Of a stretch of 64,000 bases of DNA, positions 62,210 through 64,000 are shown in pieces. The notes below the pieces were generated by a model. It saw nothing but the letters and a program-made list of their open reading frames with translations. It was not told the DNA's origin and did not search any database. The position numbers were made by a program, and so were the translations under genes. The stretch covers positions 18,947,594 to 19,011,593 of the forward strand of contig CM053259.1 in assembly GCA_028583405.1 (NCBI GenBank). Reading direction: 5' to 3'. Each line of letters starts with the position of its first letter. Positions within the stretch are counted from its first letter, which is position 1. The DNA is from Pogonophryne albipinna (taxonomy: Eukaryota; Chordata; Actinopteri; Perciformes; Artedidraconidae).

Positions 62210-64000
62210 CAGTGTTGCTGTATGTATCAGGGTATGTAAAAACTTTCCTTAAAATAAGAGGATTTATAAACAATCAATTGTAATTTAACTGGTTCAATAA
62301 TCAACACATTTGGCAAAAGACACATTATTTTTACTCTCCTCTAAAACCACCACAGATATCACCACATATACAACAGACCAATTTAACTTCTCGGGAAACT
62401 TTCCCTTGTGAACAATAAAGGATGTTTTTGTTCTGTTCAAGTCTAACAAAAAAATAAAATAATCTGATGTTATTGTAAACCTGTGCCTGATAAAAAGTGG
62501 TAAACCAAATTAAACACTAAAGGCAAACAGAGATTTGTTACTGTACCTTCCTCTTGCACTCATCAAGGACATCCAGGTCATCCAACAAGTTTCATTTGCT
62601 TCTTATCTACCCTCTCCCTGTTAGGCACACAAGGCGAGAGTAGACAAATATTAGTGTTTGAAATGAAGCATATATTATGATTCATGAGAAAGGAAAGTGA
62701 TTTAAAATGAAATTTCAGGATTTTATCTGTCCCAGTGTTGACATCCTTTGAGTATGCTTCTCCCAGCTGAGAGCAATTTCATTGGAGCGTGTGTATACTT
62801 ATCTTAAAGTTTTTGTGTAAACCTGATTAACATTTGAAAGTAAAAGGATAAACTCTAAAAAAGGTAAGAATAAGTTAAAGTGGCTTGCAGTTGGACGGAA
62901 AAGTGGATTAAACCAGCACACAGGCCTGTTTCTTCGGGAGGCTCTTGTGTCTCAACATGTACAAATGACTGTTGTATGTGCAGTATCACACTGCTGCAGC
63001 CACTCTCCTTTTAGTGAAGTAGGCTGAAGGGTTGGCAACGTCAACTCGGGGCAACACATGGAGTCTGAGAAAAGCTACTGGAGCTCTGACATTGGACTCA
63101 GCCAGCGCCCACTGGCAGCGTTGGAGGACGGGATGTAAGCTAAACTATTTGTTATTATAGGCAATGACCTCCACCCCTCTCCATGACATGCAGTCAGTCC
63201 AGCGGAGGACCTTTATTCATTGGCTCATCTGACTAATCTGTGCCAAAGAGCCCATCAGGCGCTGAGCTTGCTAACCCCCAGCTAACCTTACAATACCTCC
63301 TCCCACAGTAAAACCAGCAGCCGCATTAGCTGTTGCCAGCTGGGAGGATGTTCAGCAATATTCTGTATGCATCACACACCCCTACAGCATCCACTTTAAG
63401 GCCTGACTGCATCCGCCGAGCGCTGTTATGAACTTTAAAATGCTCATGATCGGTGCTTTTATGTTGCCGTTGACAATAGAGAAGCATAAATGATGTCAGT
63501 GACGCAGGAACAAGCTGAGCACAGATATATTTTTCCTACTGCTTCCAGACTTGAAGTTATTGTGAGTGCTTTTAAAATGGAAACAAACTGACGACAACGG
63601 TTTAATTTATGCCTCCGTAGATTGGGTTTGAATTGTTTCCCTGCGCATGAACAAGCCTGACATGATGTGATGGGATGATGAACCGCGTCCAAAGTAAGAA
63701 CCGTTCAATGTTTTTCTAGATTAAATTGTCTAAAATAAACGATTCCTTTGAAAAGTGAATTGGAGTGTTTATGTAACACAAAATGTTGAGGCATTTAAAT
63801 CTCTTCGTTTGAAATGTCCTCTGTCTTTCGGTGATCATTTTCATCCTTGTCTCATGTTCAATCTAACAGTTAGTCATCAACCAGTCAATCCCACAATTTA
63901 TTACTGTGTTTAAGAAAGCTGATGGTGAGGCATAATAAGATGAACCTGCCACCATTTAAAAATATTCTTTGTGTTTAATGGTAAGATGGAGGCTCATAAA
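62210..64000. other. Unique non-coding stretch to the window end
   Basis: No transposon ends or microsatellites. A 26-codon plus frame at 63058-63138 (MESEKSYWSSDIGLSQRP...) ends at a GGGAT|GTAAGC site that could also be a splice donor. The evidence is too thin to call a gene. Confidence 0.35.

Overview
The window looks like non-coding DNA from a bony fish (teleost, probably a percomorph). The reasons are very dense (CA)n/(TG)n microsatellites and a typical teleost mix of transposable elements: many hAT, TTAA-target (Kolobok/T2-like), Harbinger-like and Tc1/mariner elements, L2-type LINE tails, a BEL/Pao retrotransposon and other LTRs. There is no bacterial-type gene content, and no complete host gene is visible. 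Nearly all long open frames are microsatellite translations or transposon remnants.

Layout. 1-2.2 kb: microsatellite and plain sequence. 2.2-6.3 kb: a run of non-autonomous DNA transposons. 8.8-10.0 kb: an internally deleted hAT element that keeps both ends of its transposase gene. 13.9-14.7 kb: another hAT carrying a TTAA-element fragment. 14.7-29.6 kb: mostly unique sequence with large dinucleotide repeats. It contains the best host-gene candidate, a CpG-rich stretch with a first coding exon on the minus strand at about 20.28-20.35 kb, encoding a signal peptide and ending in a strong splice donor. 29.7-53.0 kb: a dense transposon graveyard with insertions nested up to three deep. It includes an LTR, a broken BEL gag, L2 tails, hAT elements with perfect 8-bp target duplications, a 5-kb inverted duplication enclosing a Tc1 element with telomere-like tracts and a THAP-domain exon, a 2.1-kb TTAA element and a CACTA-like element. 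53.0-56.4 kb: plain sequence. 56.4-58.1 kb: a hAT with a BED-finger remnant and a Harbinger-like MITE inside it. 58.1-64 kb: mostly unique, with one (CA)n array and a second copy of the 5.6-kb TTAA family.

The parts do not form a pathway. They record successive transposition, and comparing duplicate copies gives insertion order in several places. The items most worth following up are the signal-peptide exon at 20.3 kb, the THAP exon with a ZNF143-like promoter motif inside the inverted duplication, and the telomere-like palindrome inside the Tc1 element. Family assignments rest on termini, target-site duplications and short recognisable protein motifs read by eye. No database search was possible.
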